Shown here: in pieces, positions 10,901 to 23,190 of the stretch | Layout: the number at the start of each line of letters is the position of its first letter | How positions within the stretch are numbered: the first letter of the stretch is position 1 | DNA from: Callaeas wilsoni | Lineage: Eukaryota; Chordata; Aves; Passeriformes; Callaeidae | DNA length: 64,000 nucleotides | Assembly (NCBI GenBank): GCA_013398955.1 | Contig: VWPU01001236.1 | Location: 42,077-106,076 of the forward strand | Reading direction: 5' to 3' | Translations under genes and position numbers: made by a program | Notes under the pieces: model-generated | The model's database searches: none | The model's input: the letters and a program-made list of their open reading frames with translations, nothing else | What the model was told of the DNA's origin: nothing

Positions 10901-13439
10901 ATGTTCAAAAAATTTTACATGGGATTTATACAGTATATATCAATTAGTTGTCCTTTTCTAATTTCTTTTTGATGTTCCTGTTACTGTAATTTAAGAAAGC
11001 TCCTTTGTCACATATTCGTTATAATTTTCTAGGTTTTATTTCCTTGACTGTTTAATCTGTTTCTTTTCTCAAAGGGCTATAAATTGCTGCAGCCAAACAT
11101 TTTAGGTTTAAATGAGATGACATGATCTGAACATGAAAGATTTTGTGTCAAGATGATCATTATTTAGCAGGTGAATAGGGAGAATAGCAGATATTTGGTC
11201 TAACCTAGCTGTTAGCAGTTATACTGAAGTTAATTTTGGGAATTGCAATATATATTGTCCTTAAAAAGCAATTTTTTTTTTCTAAATCTTCACACCAAGG
11301 TTTCAGCTACTTTTTTTTTTATAAATGGCTATCTAAATAGAAATCTACAAACATTCTGGCTTCAGCGTGTGGCATATTGTTAACATCCAAGGAAAAAGAG
11401 TTTTGCTTTTGCAACTCATTTAAAAAATCATAAAGATATCTATTAATAGGTGTATTTTACCTAAATAGTTATTTCATGGTTAACAGAAAAGATTTGCTTG
11501 TTTGCAATTTTTTTTCTCAGCTAAGAAAGTGATCTACCTAGGAATTTGTTTAATGCTTGTCTTAATGGAATTTACAGTAATTTAGGTTTCTACAGTATTC
11601 CTCAAAACTGAATTTATTATTTTCTTTGGAGTATCACACATCCTACCTCTGACGACTACTCATTTGTAGCTTCTGATGTAATTCTTACTCTGGCCAGGAA
11701 GTAATACATGGAATAGTGATGCCTTTAGCGCTTTCTCTATATTTAAAATATTTTCATAAACACTCATAACTGAAACAAATGTAAATGTTCTATTCTCTGG
11801 TATAGATTAAATAGGTTGGCCTTAATTTGAAAAGTTAGATGTATATGTCTCTTCTTTGTAAAATTTTTAAAGCAAAATGACATAGTCATATGTTCTTTGG
11901 GGGTGGAGGTCTGGTGGGATGAGAACAAGAAAGAAAAGAGAGCTTTGGGGGTGTTATGGAGAAATTACTCCTCTTCCGCCAACTCTAGAAAGCTTAGTGA
12001 AAAGGTGGTTAATTAATGAAAACAGAAAGAATGGTAAGTGCAGTTTTTCTTAGCACTATTTTAAAAGTGAATAAATCAACAAGATTTAAATTAAAGCTCT
12101 GTACAGATGGGTAGAACAGGAATATATTAATATTACTGACTGCTTCTGATAGCTCTGAACTTTTATGAACATATCACTTTATAATGTGTTTTAAAAAAAC
12201 ATTTTTTTAGAATATTGGCATAAAAAAATGTAATGTCTCCTGAAGAAGCAACCTAGAGACTTTATAAGGGACTTCTTTTATAAAAAGTATCCAATTTGGC
12301 AGATAAGGGTTTTTTTAAAAATTCCTAAATACCAAATTAAATAGCTAAATGACTAAGGGAGAACTAAATAATTAAACATTCTATCAAACTTAGTAAACTC
12401 TGTCTTATTGCCCAAATGAAATGCATACAGCCATACAAGCTTAATGTATCTATAAATTCCTGTACAAAACCATGAGCAAAACTTGGGAAAAAAAACTTCA
12501 CAAGTTGTGATAAAATTCTTCAATCTTGCAAGAATCTTTAATTTCAGTTCCTGTAAGAGAACAGTTCAGAGAGAACAGTGGAAATCCACACTTGAAATAT
12601 GAACTGAAACATATGTAAAACCTCTGCTTACCACAGATGCTTCTAATTAACTCTTTTGAGGTAAAACACTGGAATCCTATGGACTAATGCAGGGTAAAAA
12701 CAAAAGAAAAATAAATTTCTGAGATATTCAGTTATCTCATTTTTTCTCCAGAAAAAATGATGTGCCAAATCAAATAATGGCAATATATAAGTGAATATAA
12801 CACTAAGAAACCACTGGAAAAGAAACTTTAGGCTTATGTCACATTACGACATGAATGAGGAAATGTCTTCAGACAGAACTTAAGCACTTTTTATGTCTAT
12901 ATGGGGGGATTTTGTGCTGGGACAAAGGTAAATTTTTCAAATATCATCCATAGAATCTGTTGTTAATGAGTGTCATTTGTAGAAACACAGCTCTTGAATT
13001 TCAGTGTATGGATAATCAGAAAAATAAGGCACTGTTTGTTTTAAAAATACAAATCTGACTTGTTTGTAATGAGAAGGAAAATAGGAGTGAGAATGGATGA
13101 AATCAAAACCAAAACTGAGGACCCTGTAATGTCACTCAGGCAAAGCCCTAAATATCAGCACTGATATTTAGGAAAGCAAATTGGAAAATACAATATCAAA
13201 CCTTAACTTTCTTAGTAGCATAAGGTATCAATCACGCTGATATTTTCTACTGAAAACTTCCTCACAGGCTTATTCTTATAGTGTTGTGGATGAAGCGATC
13301 ACCTATGTGTTCAAATTTGTCCTCAGAGGACACATCTTCTTAACTAGATCTCATGGAAGTCTTGGCTCGCTCAGGATGAAAGCAGCACAATGCACTTCAG
13401 TGGTTAAATGTCTACTGCTTCCCTAATAATTTTGTGTCT
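7976..13439. other. 5.4 kb AT-rich, repeat-poor DNA
   Basis: No recognisable gene or transposon. It has many A/T runs (for example 10502-10514 and 11271-11281) and the palindrome at 13147-13172. The 153-residue minus-strand frame at 8784-9245 is Phe/Ser-rich low-complexity translation of A/T-rich DNA and shows no domain. Confidence 0.55.
13147..13172. repeat. 12-bp perfect inverted repeat with 2-nt spacer
   Basis: CCTAAATATCAG at 13147-13158 and its exact reverse complement at 13161-13172, separated by CA. It could form a cruciform or a tight hairpin. No flanking element was recognised. Confidence 0.9.
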
Positions 13440-13760
13440 GGATAGCTCATTAGAAAGTGACGGTGGAGTTGGATGTGTTGGATACACTGGTCCTGTGCAG
13501 CAGTAGTGCTGGGTGAGGATTACGGCTGCCTTCTGGTTGAAGCTGTGTAACTATGCCCGTGTCATACAGAACATGCCACAACGGACCACGACGGAAAGAA
13601 AGAGGAGGCAAGCTCAGATAACACATCTTTATTGTCCTAAACCAAAGTAAGGCATTCAGTGTAAGGCAGATAAGTCCCTTTAACTCAAGTTGAGCAGCCA
13701 GAGGTGTCCTAAAGCTTTCTGGAAGGAACTGTATTGGGAATCTCAAAAATTTCATATCTT
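13440..13760 (-). mobile_element. Possible LTR or retrocopy 3' fragment
   Basis: A locally less AT-rich segment. On the minus strand it carries an AATAAA signal (TTTATT on +, near 13629-13634), followed by a GC-richer stretch with CpGs such as CCGTCGTGG. This order (polyadenylation signal, then GC-rich tail) resembles the R-U5 part of a retroviral LTR. A processed gene's 3' end is the alternative. No terminal TG/CA or target duplication was located, and the 101-residue minus frame at 13450-13755 matches nothing I know. Confidence 0.25.
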
Positions 13761-15396
13761 TCCAAGAGAATAATTTTTTATTGTGTATGTCAGCTACATA
13801 GATGAAGGAAACTGATCTTTAGAGTTCACTTGGGAGTTGAAGAAGGTCTTAATTATGTAACAAGTTTATGTCTAAATTTAAGGAGCTCAAGCTAAGAGCT
13901 TCACTAGCATTCATAAGCACTTTATCTCTGCTGAGTTTTATAGGACATAAGAGGCACCTTTCAGGATTTAAAAAAAAATAAAAATCCTAAAATATGGATT
14001 AAAATAGGCCTCTAGGTTAAGCAGATGTTTCCCTTGGCTTAAAATGAAATGACTGAAGCTGAAATCATAATGATAAAGAAGACATGAATCAATTTATAGG
14101 ATTTTTAAAATATATGTTATTTTAAATATTCTGCCATTATTCCAGATTCCTGAATCAGCTATTGAGGGTATAAAGAAAACTGAAGTTCAAACAAACAAAC
14201 AAACAAACAACAAAAAAAACAACAACAAAAAGAAAACAGAAAAAAAAGAGATGATAGATAGGAAATGATGAAAAGGAAAAAAGAGAAAACCCAAAGTCCC
14301 TCACAAAGGTATACATGTTTGTTTACATTGATTTCAGTTCTGAGAGTTAGCCACAATGCTGCAATATGCTGTTCAGCAAATTTCGTTACGGAAAAGAAAA
14401 ATATCCACTCCCTTCTTTTTTTTTTCTTTTGTAAAAACTGTAATTTCACAAAAATTACAAAAGAAAACATTTTATTTCACATAAGTTTCAGTCTTCACTG
14501 AAGTTAATTTAATTCTTGAGGACTAATGCACTATGATAAACATATCTCATTTAATTTTGCATAATGCCTTTATCTACATTGGATGTGATGGAAGACGGTT
14601 TCTTTAGTGTGCATTGTTCTGATACCAACAGATGGAAGGCATTTTATTTTAGTTAACTTCTAAGTTTTAAAAATACACCTTCCTTTCCAGAGTAATTGTA
14701 TCACCCCTTCTAGCATTGTCTTTCAGGCAGCTTGATTGCGGGAGAAAAGATTGTCTTGTCCTCTACCAGAGCTTATCAGAAAGTTAGACAAAGACATGAA
14801 AAGCCTAAGAGTTATATTTTTAAGGCATAACTTCACATTGTCTACCTATACATCATTTCATTAAACTAAAATAATGAACAAAAAACATAACTATTTTCTT
14901 AAATAGGAAAATTCCCCATTTAAATTCTGTTTTTTCTATATTTGTGTATATCTGGATAACTTCTGATAATACCCTTACATATGCCAATAAAATCCAACAT
15001 AAAATACCACCTGTTCTTTTAAATAAACCTTCTGTTTTCATCTTTGAATGGAGCCACATATGGTAGATTAGATTAGCATGAAAACCAACAAATTCTGTCA
15101 TAAAAATTAGATGAAAATGGAGACGTTCGCAAAGGATTAGTAGTGTATGTTTTTTTGTTTATTTCTTCCTAAGAGGAGGGAAAACCAGACAATAAAGTTC
15201 TTTTTTGTTAGAAGCCTTTTTATATCCTGTTTTGGGCATGTTTACTTAAGCACCAGGACTGATTTGTCTTTTCATATCAACAACTATATTATTAGATGAT
15301 TTTAAAAAATAAAAAAGAACACAAATAACCAAAAACCCCCTTCACCTCTCTGGAAATTGATTATGCTTAAGAGGGACAAAATAGCAAAAAATGGAA
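13761..15396. other. AT-rich DNA without recognised genes
   Basis: No supported gene. It contains the A/C-rich low-complexity run at 14188-14250, and its short open frames are A/T-biased. Confidence 0.55.
14188..14250. repeat. (AAAC)n and A-rich low-complexity tract
   Basis: Five or more CAAA units, followed by an A-rich stretch with scattered C and G. It produces spurious Phe/Cys-rich frames on the minus strand. Confidence 0.9.
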
Positions 15397-15400
15397 ACCC

Positions 15401-15497
15401 AGCAACAACAACAACCAAACAAACAAACAAACCAACAAAACAAATGCCCAAAACATCCCAACCAACCAACCAACCAACCAACCAACCAGCCAAAACC
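15401..15497. repeat. (AACA/AAAC)n then (AACC)n microsatellite
   Basis: AAC trinucleotides and AAAC units run to about 15435. After a short unique stretch come eight or so tandem AACC units at 15460-15490. It gives a Gly/Trp/Leu-repeat frame on minus and a Pro/Thr-repeat frame on plus; both are artefacts of the repeat. Confidence 0.9.
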
Positions 15498-15729
15498 AGC
15501 ACTCAAGATGATATAAAGGGAAAAGAAATGATGGTTCTGTTGATGTCAGGGTCTAGTTTGTGGACTACAGAACCTTTCCCTCTCCAAAATGTTCAGAGCA
15601 GTTTTGTCTGTGCAAGAAGTTTTTTCTTCTTCTTGTTGTTGCTTTTTTTTTAAGCTGGGATTCTTTGTGTATAAACACTTGTGAAGGACCACTCAATCTC
15701 TTTAAGAAAGATCTGCTCCTTCCTTACCT

Positions 15730-15742
15730 GTTGCCTGGCAAC
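15730..15742. promoter_or_regulatory. X-box-like RFX palindrome
   Basis: GTTGCC and GGCAAC separated by one base. This fits the RFX X-box half-site arrangement (two inverted half-sites with a 0-3 nt gap). No promoter or gene was recognised nearby, so function is unproven. Confidence 0.3.
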
Positions 15743-16320
15743 CAGGAGCTAAATCCAACTTCTCCATCCCCTGCAAACTCCTGTGACTACCCTGCAGGGA
15801 AATGGCTTTTTATGAGGGCAACTTTACCATTTCTCATCCTCAGTTTCAAAAGCTGTGAAGTGTACAGGATTTGACTAAGATCTTCTTCCAGGAAACTAAG
15901 AAGCTACAGGTCTTCTTACTAAAAATGCTATTTCCCCATTGTGAAAGAAAATAACTGGAAAGGAAAGTGAAATAATTCAATTTTTTTTGCTTTGATTTTT
16001 AATTTTTAATCTTGCCTGTTTACACAGAAACAGCGTTCAAGTTAGTTGTTTCAGATTCTCTCATAACAATGCCAGAACTGAGAGTAATGCTAGCAATTTA
16101 TAAACTTTAATATGCAAATTCCCAGAAATTTATAATTGTTGTTAGCTCCTTTGAACAGAGATGAATTATCTGCACCATCAAAAAAGGGGTTTTGTCATAG
16201 ATTTATGAAGATCCTTATCATAAGTTAAAAGTGCAACAGGTAGTCACCTGCACACTGAATTTTTGTTTGAAACATGTGGGCCTACATCTAAAGCTGGGGT
16301 ACTTCTTAATAATCATCACA

Positions 16321-16421
16321 TCAAGGAGAGGAGAGGAGGTGACAGGGAGGGGAGGGAAGGAGGGGGAAGAAAGAGGATGGGAGGGAAAAGGAAAGAGAGA
16401 GGGAAAGGGAGAGGGAAGATC
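16321..16421. repeat. Purine-rich GA/GGGA low-complexity tract with G-quadruplex motif
   Basis: About 100 bases of nearly pure A/G on the plus strand. Within it, 16345-16366 has four runs of three or more G separated by loops of 1-5 bases, which meets the usual intramolecular G-quadruplex pattern. Confidence 0.85.
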
Positions 16422-19089
16422 AAGCAAGGCAAGGCTGCAAATGTCTATTTGATCTTTTATCCATGACATTGAGAACTTTATATCATTGTCTTTATTTCTT
16501 CTTGCACTGGGGCATTTCTTGTTTAAATATTTCTCTTCCTTTACAATAGCGTTGAAGTCCCTCACTATTTCTATGTACTTTACATCTAGAGATCCAAAGA
16601 GCAATGAAGGTAAAACACAAGCTGATACACAATTTTCTAATCTTGACTTTAAAAATTATGGATTTTCTAAATCAATTTCTTCAAACACACTCTCAGTGAG
16701 AAGCTAGTGGTCATTTTTTTTTAATTTTTGTTTTGTTTTTTTGTATAGTGGAGCTTTTCACATGAGTTTTGTTTGTCACATGAGTTTTGTAGGTAATATG
16801 GATCAAATAACCAGTGCTGCTTTTTCAATTTGTTTTTTATGTTTCTGATACCATCAAATAAATATTTTGTAGAAAAATGCATTATTCATGCATATTGTAC
16901 GGGATCCTGAACTATTTATTTAGTCATTCTGTATCTGACTATAAAAAGTATGACTTTATTTATAGACATGGTGAGTACAATTAAATATTATGGTTTTTAA
17001 AAAATTGTAGAGGTTTCAATTATTTCTAATGACAACAATACTTGTTTAGTCTACTTCCTGGTTTAGTAATCAATGGAAAAATACTGCATATAAGATATGC
17101 ATTTAAAGTCACTAAGAACAATTATAATATTCTTGAAGAAAAACCACAAAAATTACTAATATTAGTTCTAGCACATAGTGAGTATAATCCTGAGTAATAT
17201 GTATATTTACTTTACAATACTTGAAAGTTTCAGCCTTATTCTCCTCATTTCTTATAAAATGGTACAAAGATTCAATATGGAATGACTTCAATTTATAAGG
17301 TGGGTAACTCCAATTCCAGACTTAAAAATATAGCCTCCTCACTGATCAAAGTCGAAACAAGACTAGAAACATCTGTTTTCAGTAGGGACACGACTAATAA
17401 CTAAATCAGGATGCCTAAAGGCTCTTACCTACCTGCCCTGATAGTCTGTTTGGTTCTGCATTCCTGACAGTTTTCTCACATTGAAAATCATATTTCATGC
17501 TACATTTCAGACCAAGCAAGCTTGTAGAACAGTTGCTGAAACCCTTCTTCTTTAATATAAGCATAAGTATTTTGTTCCTATTATGGCTATATAAATCTAC
17601 CTTCTGCTTAGCCACCTGTAGAAAATTGCACCTAAAGATATGCAGAAAGTTTGCACTGAACCTTGAAGATGTACTCTGACATCCAGCTGGAAATTCAAAC
17701 TGTTCTAAAGCTGAGAAAGTTTCTACATAGTCAGTAGTTAAAGCCATTAAGGTGTTTGGTCCAACAACTAGAGCAACAAAAAAACAGGAGTAAAATTTCA
17801 GGGTAAGAAACAGGAAGCATGTACTGTCTCTGTGAGAGTTAGAGGAGACATAGGGGCAGACTTGCTTAATTCTTCAAAACAGGCTAAGAGGTCATTAAAG
17901 TTCACTGGCTTAAAAATTATTAGTTCTTTGCACAGTAATTACTCTGAGATGGGTGTATTATACTTTTTTATTCTCCCAAGATCGTATCATGAGTTATATT
18001 ATATTTATATTATATTATGTTATGTTTACTTACTTGTATAATATTACATATTTCATGCAGATATAGACAAAGTTACTTCTGAAAAACAACTGCTAGGTTT
18101 TGACTTCTGAGGCTCCCTGTTTTGGCTTGTACTCCCATCCTCTGTAGGCATTCAAGACTCGGAGTATGAAAGGTGATGCTCCAGTGATAAACATTGGTGC
18201 TACTGGAAGACAACCATTTCACCTGGATGTTTAGGGTTGATTTGTAAGGACAATTCAGACTGTCATGGTGAAGAGGTGACATTTCGCTTTCAGCTGTCAT
18301 CCTGAAATCAACAAACTGAGTTTACTATCATGCCATGGTGATGTCTTCACAGAAAATAATTTCAGGCTTGTAAAGGAAAGCTGACTGAATAAACATGGTG
18401 TGATGAAATTTAGGGCATTTGCTAAATCTTGCCTAGGTGATTATAGAATAACCTGAAGTGCTACAGCAGCAGCTATGTTAGGGACTTCTGGGGGCTGCTC
18501 ATCACATTTTGAAAAGTTAAGATGATGTGTGAATCAAGAGGGATCAACATCGGTGGTTTAGAACGTGGGTTGTTCATAACCACCAATAGAAACAACCTAA
18601 ATTCAGTTTAAATAGGGTGTACTGTTCCATTCTTGACAGCAGAACTATTTTTGGTCATATTAATGAAGAAACTACTGATTAGGGTGGTTTGCTTCTTTCT
18701 CACTAACTGAACTTTCTTGATCATTTTTCACCAATTAATATATTTTTTCTTAACTATTTTGTTAGTAAATGACATGCAATTTTGGCAGATTTGGACTTTT
18801 TTCCTGACTCTTAGCTCTAAATAAGAAACCTTTTGTTCCTGCCACGGTACAGCATCTTTTGTATATTTTATTTCCTTCCATGATAATGAACTGGACATCT
18901 GGGACAACTCTTATGTTAGTGTTGGCTACATATATTGTTCAGACAAAAAGGTTACAAGGTACCCTCTTTAGGTAAGGATCAGATAGCAAAATTAGCAGAA
19001 TAACAAATGTCTCCAAAGAACTAAAACCTCAAACAAGTTGTTAAATGTCACTTAATAACTATTGGTTAAACTGGATCAAGAGCACTCTG

Positions 19090-19215
19090 GTCTGCCTTAG
19101 GGTGTTTCCAGCAGGCAGCCAAGGGAAGTAAACCTTTCCTCCTACTCAGCATGGGGTGCCACAACTGGAGTGCTGAGTCCAGATCTGGGTCTCCAGTACA
19201 AGCAAGAAAGTAGAA
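19090..19215 (+). mobile_element. CR1 LINE fragment, late ORF2 scrap
   Basis: Short match to the CR1 segment that encodes the LLYSALVRPHLEY-like block of late ORF2. The DNA landmarks are CTACTCAGCA near 19143, a CTGGAGTGCTG stretch near 19165, and CCAGTACAAG near 19194. Both ends are lost and no complete domain remains. Confidence 0.7.
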
Positions 19216-19437
19216 AAATTAAGAAAAGTAATAAGCAAGCAAGCAAGGACAAATATCTCAAAATGGAGAGATTACAAATTGCTGTGAAAGTAAAAAATCA
19301 GAGGTAATAAACTACTGTGACTATGGTACAAGCTTTCTAACAGCAGATGCATCAATAGGTGTCATTCAGAAGAACAATCCAAAACCAGCCCTATAATAGA
19401 AAAGTCATCCTGTAGACTTTAATGTACTCATTCTTTC

Positions 19438-19529
19438 AAAAAAAAAAACAAACAAAAAACCAAAAACAAACAAACAAACAAACAAAAAAACCCAAAAAAC
19501 CACCACCAAAAAAAAACAGAAAAAAAACC
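19438..19529. repeat. A-rich (CAAA)n low-complexity tract
   Basis: Poly-A interrupted by single C residues, with several CAAA units in tandem. It may be a retroposon tail, but no matching body was identified beside it. Confidence 0.85.
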
Positions 19530-20329
19530 TAAGTTATTTCACTGCCCAAAACCAAAACACTGAAAATCTTAAATTGCTGTACTACCCAAAAAGATGTGAT
19601 TATTTCTTTTAAAGCCTACAGAATTTTGACTAACAATTCAAAATAATTAAACACTAAGTAATAAATATGAAGTCACAAAATAGTATAAGAAAAGTGAAAT
19701 ATATAAGTTATTCAAATATTTTAGCTGTTAAAATTTGAGCTGCATTATTTTGACTGAAACTATTGGCCTTGTGACATTTTTTCTTTCAAATAGCTCTACT
19801 CAGTTTTGCAGGGGATTAATATCCCCACTCCAACAAAAAACAGCCAAATTCGAAACCATTCTTAGTTCTAAGGAAGCACATTTCATTATTATGTTATTTT
19901 TATACAGAACAACGGGATAAATTGAAAGATTACAATTCAACTATTTTTCATTGGCTGGAAAAGTGTAGAAACATAGCACAGAAATAATTTTATTTGACAT
20001 GACTCTATCAGAGCCTTTCCTGAAAATTGTCACAGATGAATATATGGTAGGATAGATGCCAGAACAGAACTATACCATCCAGTGATGTATTATGTCCTCC
20101 TTTACTAATGAAGATCATTATATTTTTCTGTCCAGACCTGTTTAAAGCCCCACTGTAGAACCAGTCAAACAGGTCCAAGCTCTGTCCAAGATGTGCTTAA
20201 GTCCAATAGGCTTCACATGGAATTCTATATTTTATTCCTATCAATGTCAGGGGTTTAAGACTTATTCTAGAAAAGTTAGAATTAGTCCATAGAGAAACAC
20301 TTTCAAAATTCTAGTCTTAAGAGTAGAGT
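19530..20329. other. AT-rich DNA without recognised genes
   Basis: Nothing recognised on either strand. Confidence 0.5.
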
Positions 20330-20530
20330 TGTAGACAGGCTTGGGCAGGAAGGGACTTTGAAGAACATCAAGGTCCAAAACCCTTCCACGGACAAGGACA
20401 GCTTCCACTAGACCAGGGTGCTTAAAGCCTCATCCAACCTGGCCTTGAACAATCCCTGGGATGAGGCATCCACAACCTCTCTGGGCAAACTGCTCCAGTG
20501 CCTCACCACCCCTTAACTGAGGAAAGTCTC
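20330..20530 (-). mobile_element. CR1 LINE fragment, near 3' end
   Basis: Antisense match to the CR1 3' region. The landmarks on + are AGGGACTTTGAA near 20350, CATCCAACCTGGCCTTGAA near 20432, GGCATCCACAACCTCTCTGG near 20465, and CTCCAGTGCCTCACCACC near 20492. On the coding strand this is the segment just before the CR1 terminus. Both ends are degraded. Confidence 0.88.
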
Positions 20531-21394
20531 ACAAAAAAGTTTTGAGCTATGTACATACTACAGATATTTTAAACTTTCAATATTATCAGTACCTAAAATC
20601 TGTACAACATAAATTACTTTTCCCTCAGATCTCTGTATTTCATAATTTCGTGATATACACACATACCTTGTTCAACTAAAATTTATAACTTCATTTATTT
20701 TTTACTCATACAATAACATTTTGAAAGAACATTAGCAAATGTCAATGTCAAATATAAATGCTCTATTTTGTGGGGTTTTTTTATGTGCTGTAATATTTTG
20801 AGTGAAATATCACTTTCTATGCAGTGTACTTAATTTAAGCTTACTAGCATTTACCTAATACTACTTGTAGTTCTTTGGAAATACAAAATTAAATGTTGTA
20901 AGTGGAAACAGCTAACACTCATCTTGGAAAATGGAAACTGATTTTTTTGCATACATACATTTACAAAACATAAATTATATCTCAGAGGCAAGAATTGCTA
21001 CAATACTGTCTAAGCCACATTAGAGGCCTTAATGTTGACATTTAATTCCAACTTCATATCCAGACTTCATATTCTGTGCCCATAATGATACAGCTCTCTC
21101 TTGGAAAATCAGGCAAAGAAACGCTTTCATATTCTCCTATGTAAAAAGTAAACAAACATAATCTCTACTACAATTTGGAGAGCAGCTAGTCATGAATGAC
21201 ATTGACTGGTAATAAAGCAGTATAGGATTTGAACTGTAATGTTCGAGAAAATTTCTTTTTTAACTCCTGCATAAGTGAAAATAGAAAGTTAAAATAAAAA
21301 AAATTGACAATAAAATACACTTAAATATTATTATTTTCTTCTGAAAAAAATGCACAAAAACTTACATGCTTGTAGAAAATCAAAACAAAAGAAA
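20531..21394. other. AT-rich DNA without recognised genes
   Basis: Nothing recognised; it separates two antisense CR1 pieces. Confidence 0.5.
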
Positions 21395-22215
21395 GAGGTC
21401 CCCTTTTGATTACTTCTGGAGGTCATTTCAGCCAACCTCCCTGTTCAAGCAAGGTAACACAGAGCCAATTGCTCGAGACCATGTCTAGTGACTTTTGAAT
21501 ATCTCTGAGAAGAGAGATTCCACAGTCTCTCTGCATAACCTGTGTCAGTATGCTTGGTCACCCACAGTGAAAAAGTGTTTCTTGATGTTCAGAGGGACCT
21601 TCTGTGTGTCAGTTTGTGCACACTGTCTCTGGTCTTGTCACTGGACACCACTGAGAAGAGCCTTGCTCTGTACTTTTTTCATCATCCCTGAACCTTCTTC
21701 CAGGATAAACAGTGTCAAATGTCTCAGCTTCTCTTCATAGGAGAGATGCGTCAGATCCTGGATCACCTTCACGGCAATTTTTTTTGGACTCTTTCTGGTA
21801 TTTCCATGTCTCTTTTATACCAGGGGCCCCAGAACTGGGCAGAGTACTTCAGTTGTGTCTCACCTGTGCTGAGTGAAGGGGGAGGATCACTGCCATTCAG
21901 CTGGTAGCAATGTTACTCCTAATATAGTTCACGACACCATTATTCCTCTTTGCCAAAGGACACATTGCTGGCTCAAGCTCAACTTGATGTCCACAGGACC
22001 TTTATGCCCTTTTCTGAAACGCTGTTTTCCAACAAGTCAGCCACCGGCATATATTGGTGCCTGGCAATATTCCTCATTGGGAGCAGGATTACTCTGTCCT
22101 TTGTTGAACCACATGAGGTTCCTGTAAGAAAGCTCCTGTCTCTCACTACTGGTTGACTTCATAAAAGTTCTTTGTGAAGGAGCTCACAGTCGGCTGAACC
22201 AGCTAAACTCTCCAG
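21395..22215 (-). mobile_element. CR1 LINE fragment, late ORF2 and 3' region
   Basis: About 0.8 kb of antisense CR1. On + the order matches a reverse-complemented CR1 3' half: CCAACCTCCCTGTTCAAGCA near 21434, the GTGAAAAAGTGTTTCTTGAT stretch near 21568, GTCACTGGACACCACTGAGA near 21638, CATAGGAGAGATGC near 21736, CCAGAACTGGGCAGAGTACT near 21829, and a GAACCACATGAGGTTCCTG-like stretch near 22105. An internal deletion lies around 21700. It encodes the C-terminal ORF2 region on minus but is broken by stops. The forward frames in this interval are antisense shadows. Confidence 0.93.
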
Positions 22216-22780
22216 TAAAGCATGTGCTGAGGGTCCCATCAGAAACCTTGTACCTGTTCCAGTTTAGATGCCTATTTATATTTTGTGGAATTTGCACACT
22301 TATATCAAGCAATTGTGATAAATTTAAGCTTGTCAGTATGCTTTTCATTTTGAGTTTTGCTTTTCAAAAATAAAGAGAAGAAAAAAAACCCACAAGCATT
22401 CTTCTACTGAAGAAATCTGTACATTCTGCTACGACATATGTGAAGATATTTTAAAAATAAACTGAAGAGTTTTTAATTATTGATTACTTATTATTGTTTA
22501 TTTTAATTATTTTGAATTATTAGCTACATTATTGTGTTTATACTAGACTTAGACATGTGAATAATTTATTAATTCCTCTTCACTTAGAGAAATGTTAGAA
22601 AACATGTTAAAATTGTCTGCATTTACAAGTAACATGAACAGTTACATGAACAAATCATTTCACAAATATTTTTAACATTAAGTGGTTAACTTATTCGATT
22701 TCTTCAATAAAGTTTCTTTGCTTAAAAATGTTGTTTATATGAATATATTTTCTATATTAAAAATTTTCTTCAGCATTATT
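22216..22780. other. AT-rich DNA without recognised genes
   Basis: Nothing recognised; A/T-rich spacer between CR1 pieces. Confidence 0.5.
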
Positions 22781-23190
22781 AGAATAGAACAGAATAAAAC
22801 AGAACAGTATAGCTCAATTTGGAAGGGTTCTACAATGGCACTCTAGTCCAACTTCCCAAACGCTTCAGGGATGATCAAAATGTAAAGCATGTTATTAAGG
22901 GCATTATCCAAATTTTTCTTAAACATTGACAACATTAGGGCGTCGTCCGCCTCTCTAGGAAGCCTGTTCCAGAGCTTTACTACTCTCTCAGCAAAGAAAT
23001 TATTCCCATTGTCCGGTCTGAACATCCCCTGGTGCAGCTTTGAACCATTCTTTGCACACATCCTTTCCCTGGATCCCAGGGAGAAGAGATAGGCACCTCC
23101 CTCTCCACTTCTCAGGAAGCTATAGACAGCAATAAAGTAACCTCTTAGCCTCCTTCTGTCTAAATTAGACAAACAGAATTTTGAAGTGTA
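22781..23190 (-). mobile_element. CR1 LINE fragment, ORF2 C-terminus and 3' tail
   Basis: Antisense CR1 with its true 3' end. The minus-strand frame at 22843-23172 encodes the C-terminal block after the RT, with the CR1 landmarks LDRRRLRG, KLHQGMFR, NNFFAERVVKLWNRLP and FKKNLDNAL. This is the longest recognisable CR1 protein piece in the window that is still open. At 22781-22807 on + lie degenerate copies of the AGAATAGA-type octamer, the reverse complement of the CR1 3' tail. The copy is 5'-truncated at about 23190. It probably belongs to a different subfamily from the 21395-22215 copy, because the two diverge where they overlap (inference). Confidence 0.93.

Larger units (their letters stand above)
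15498..19089. other. AT-rich DNA without recognised genes
   Basis: No supported gene or transposon apart from the purine-rich tract at 16321-16421 and short A/T-rich repeats (TATAT-rich at 17995-18035). The 128-residue minus frame at 16218-16604 is produced by the purine tract. Confidence 0.5.

Noticed and set aside
12199..12231. 11-bp AT-only inverted repeat with an 11-nt loop
   Set aside because: Arms are almost pure A/T runs, expected by chance in DNA of this composition.
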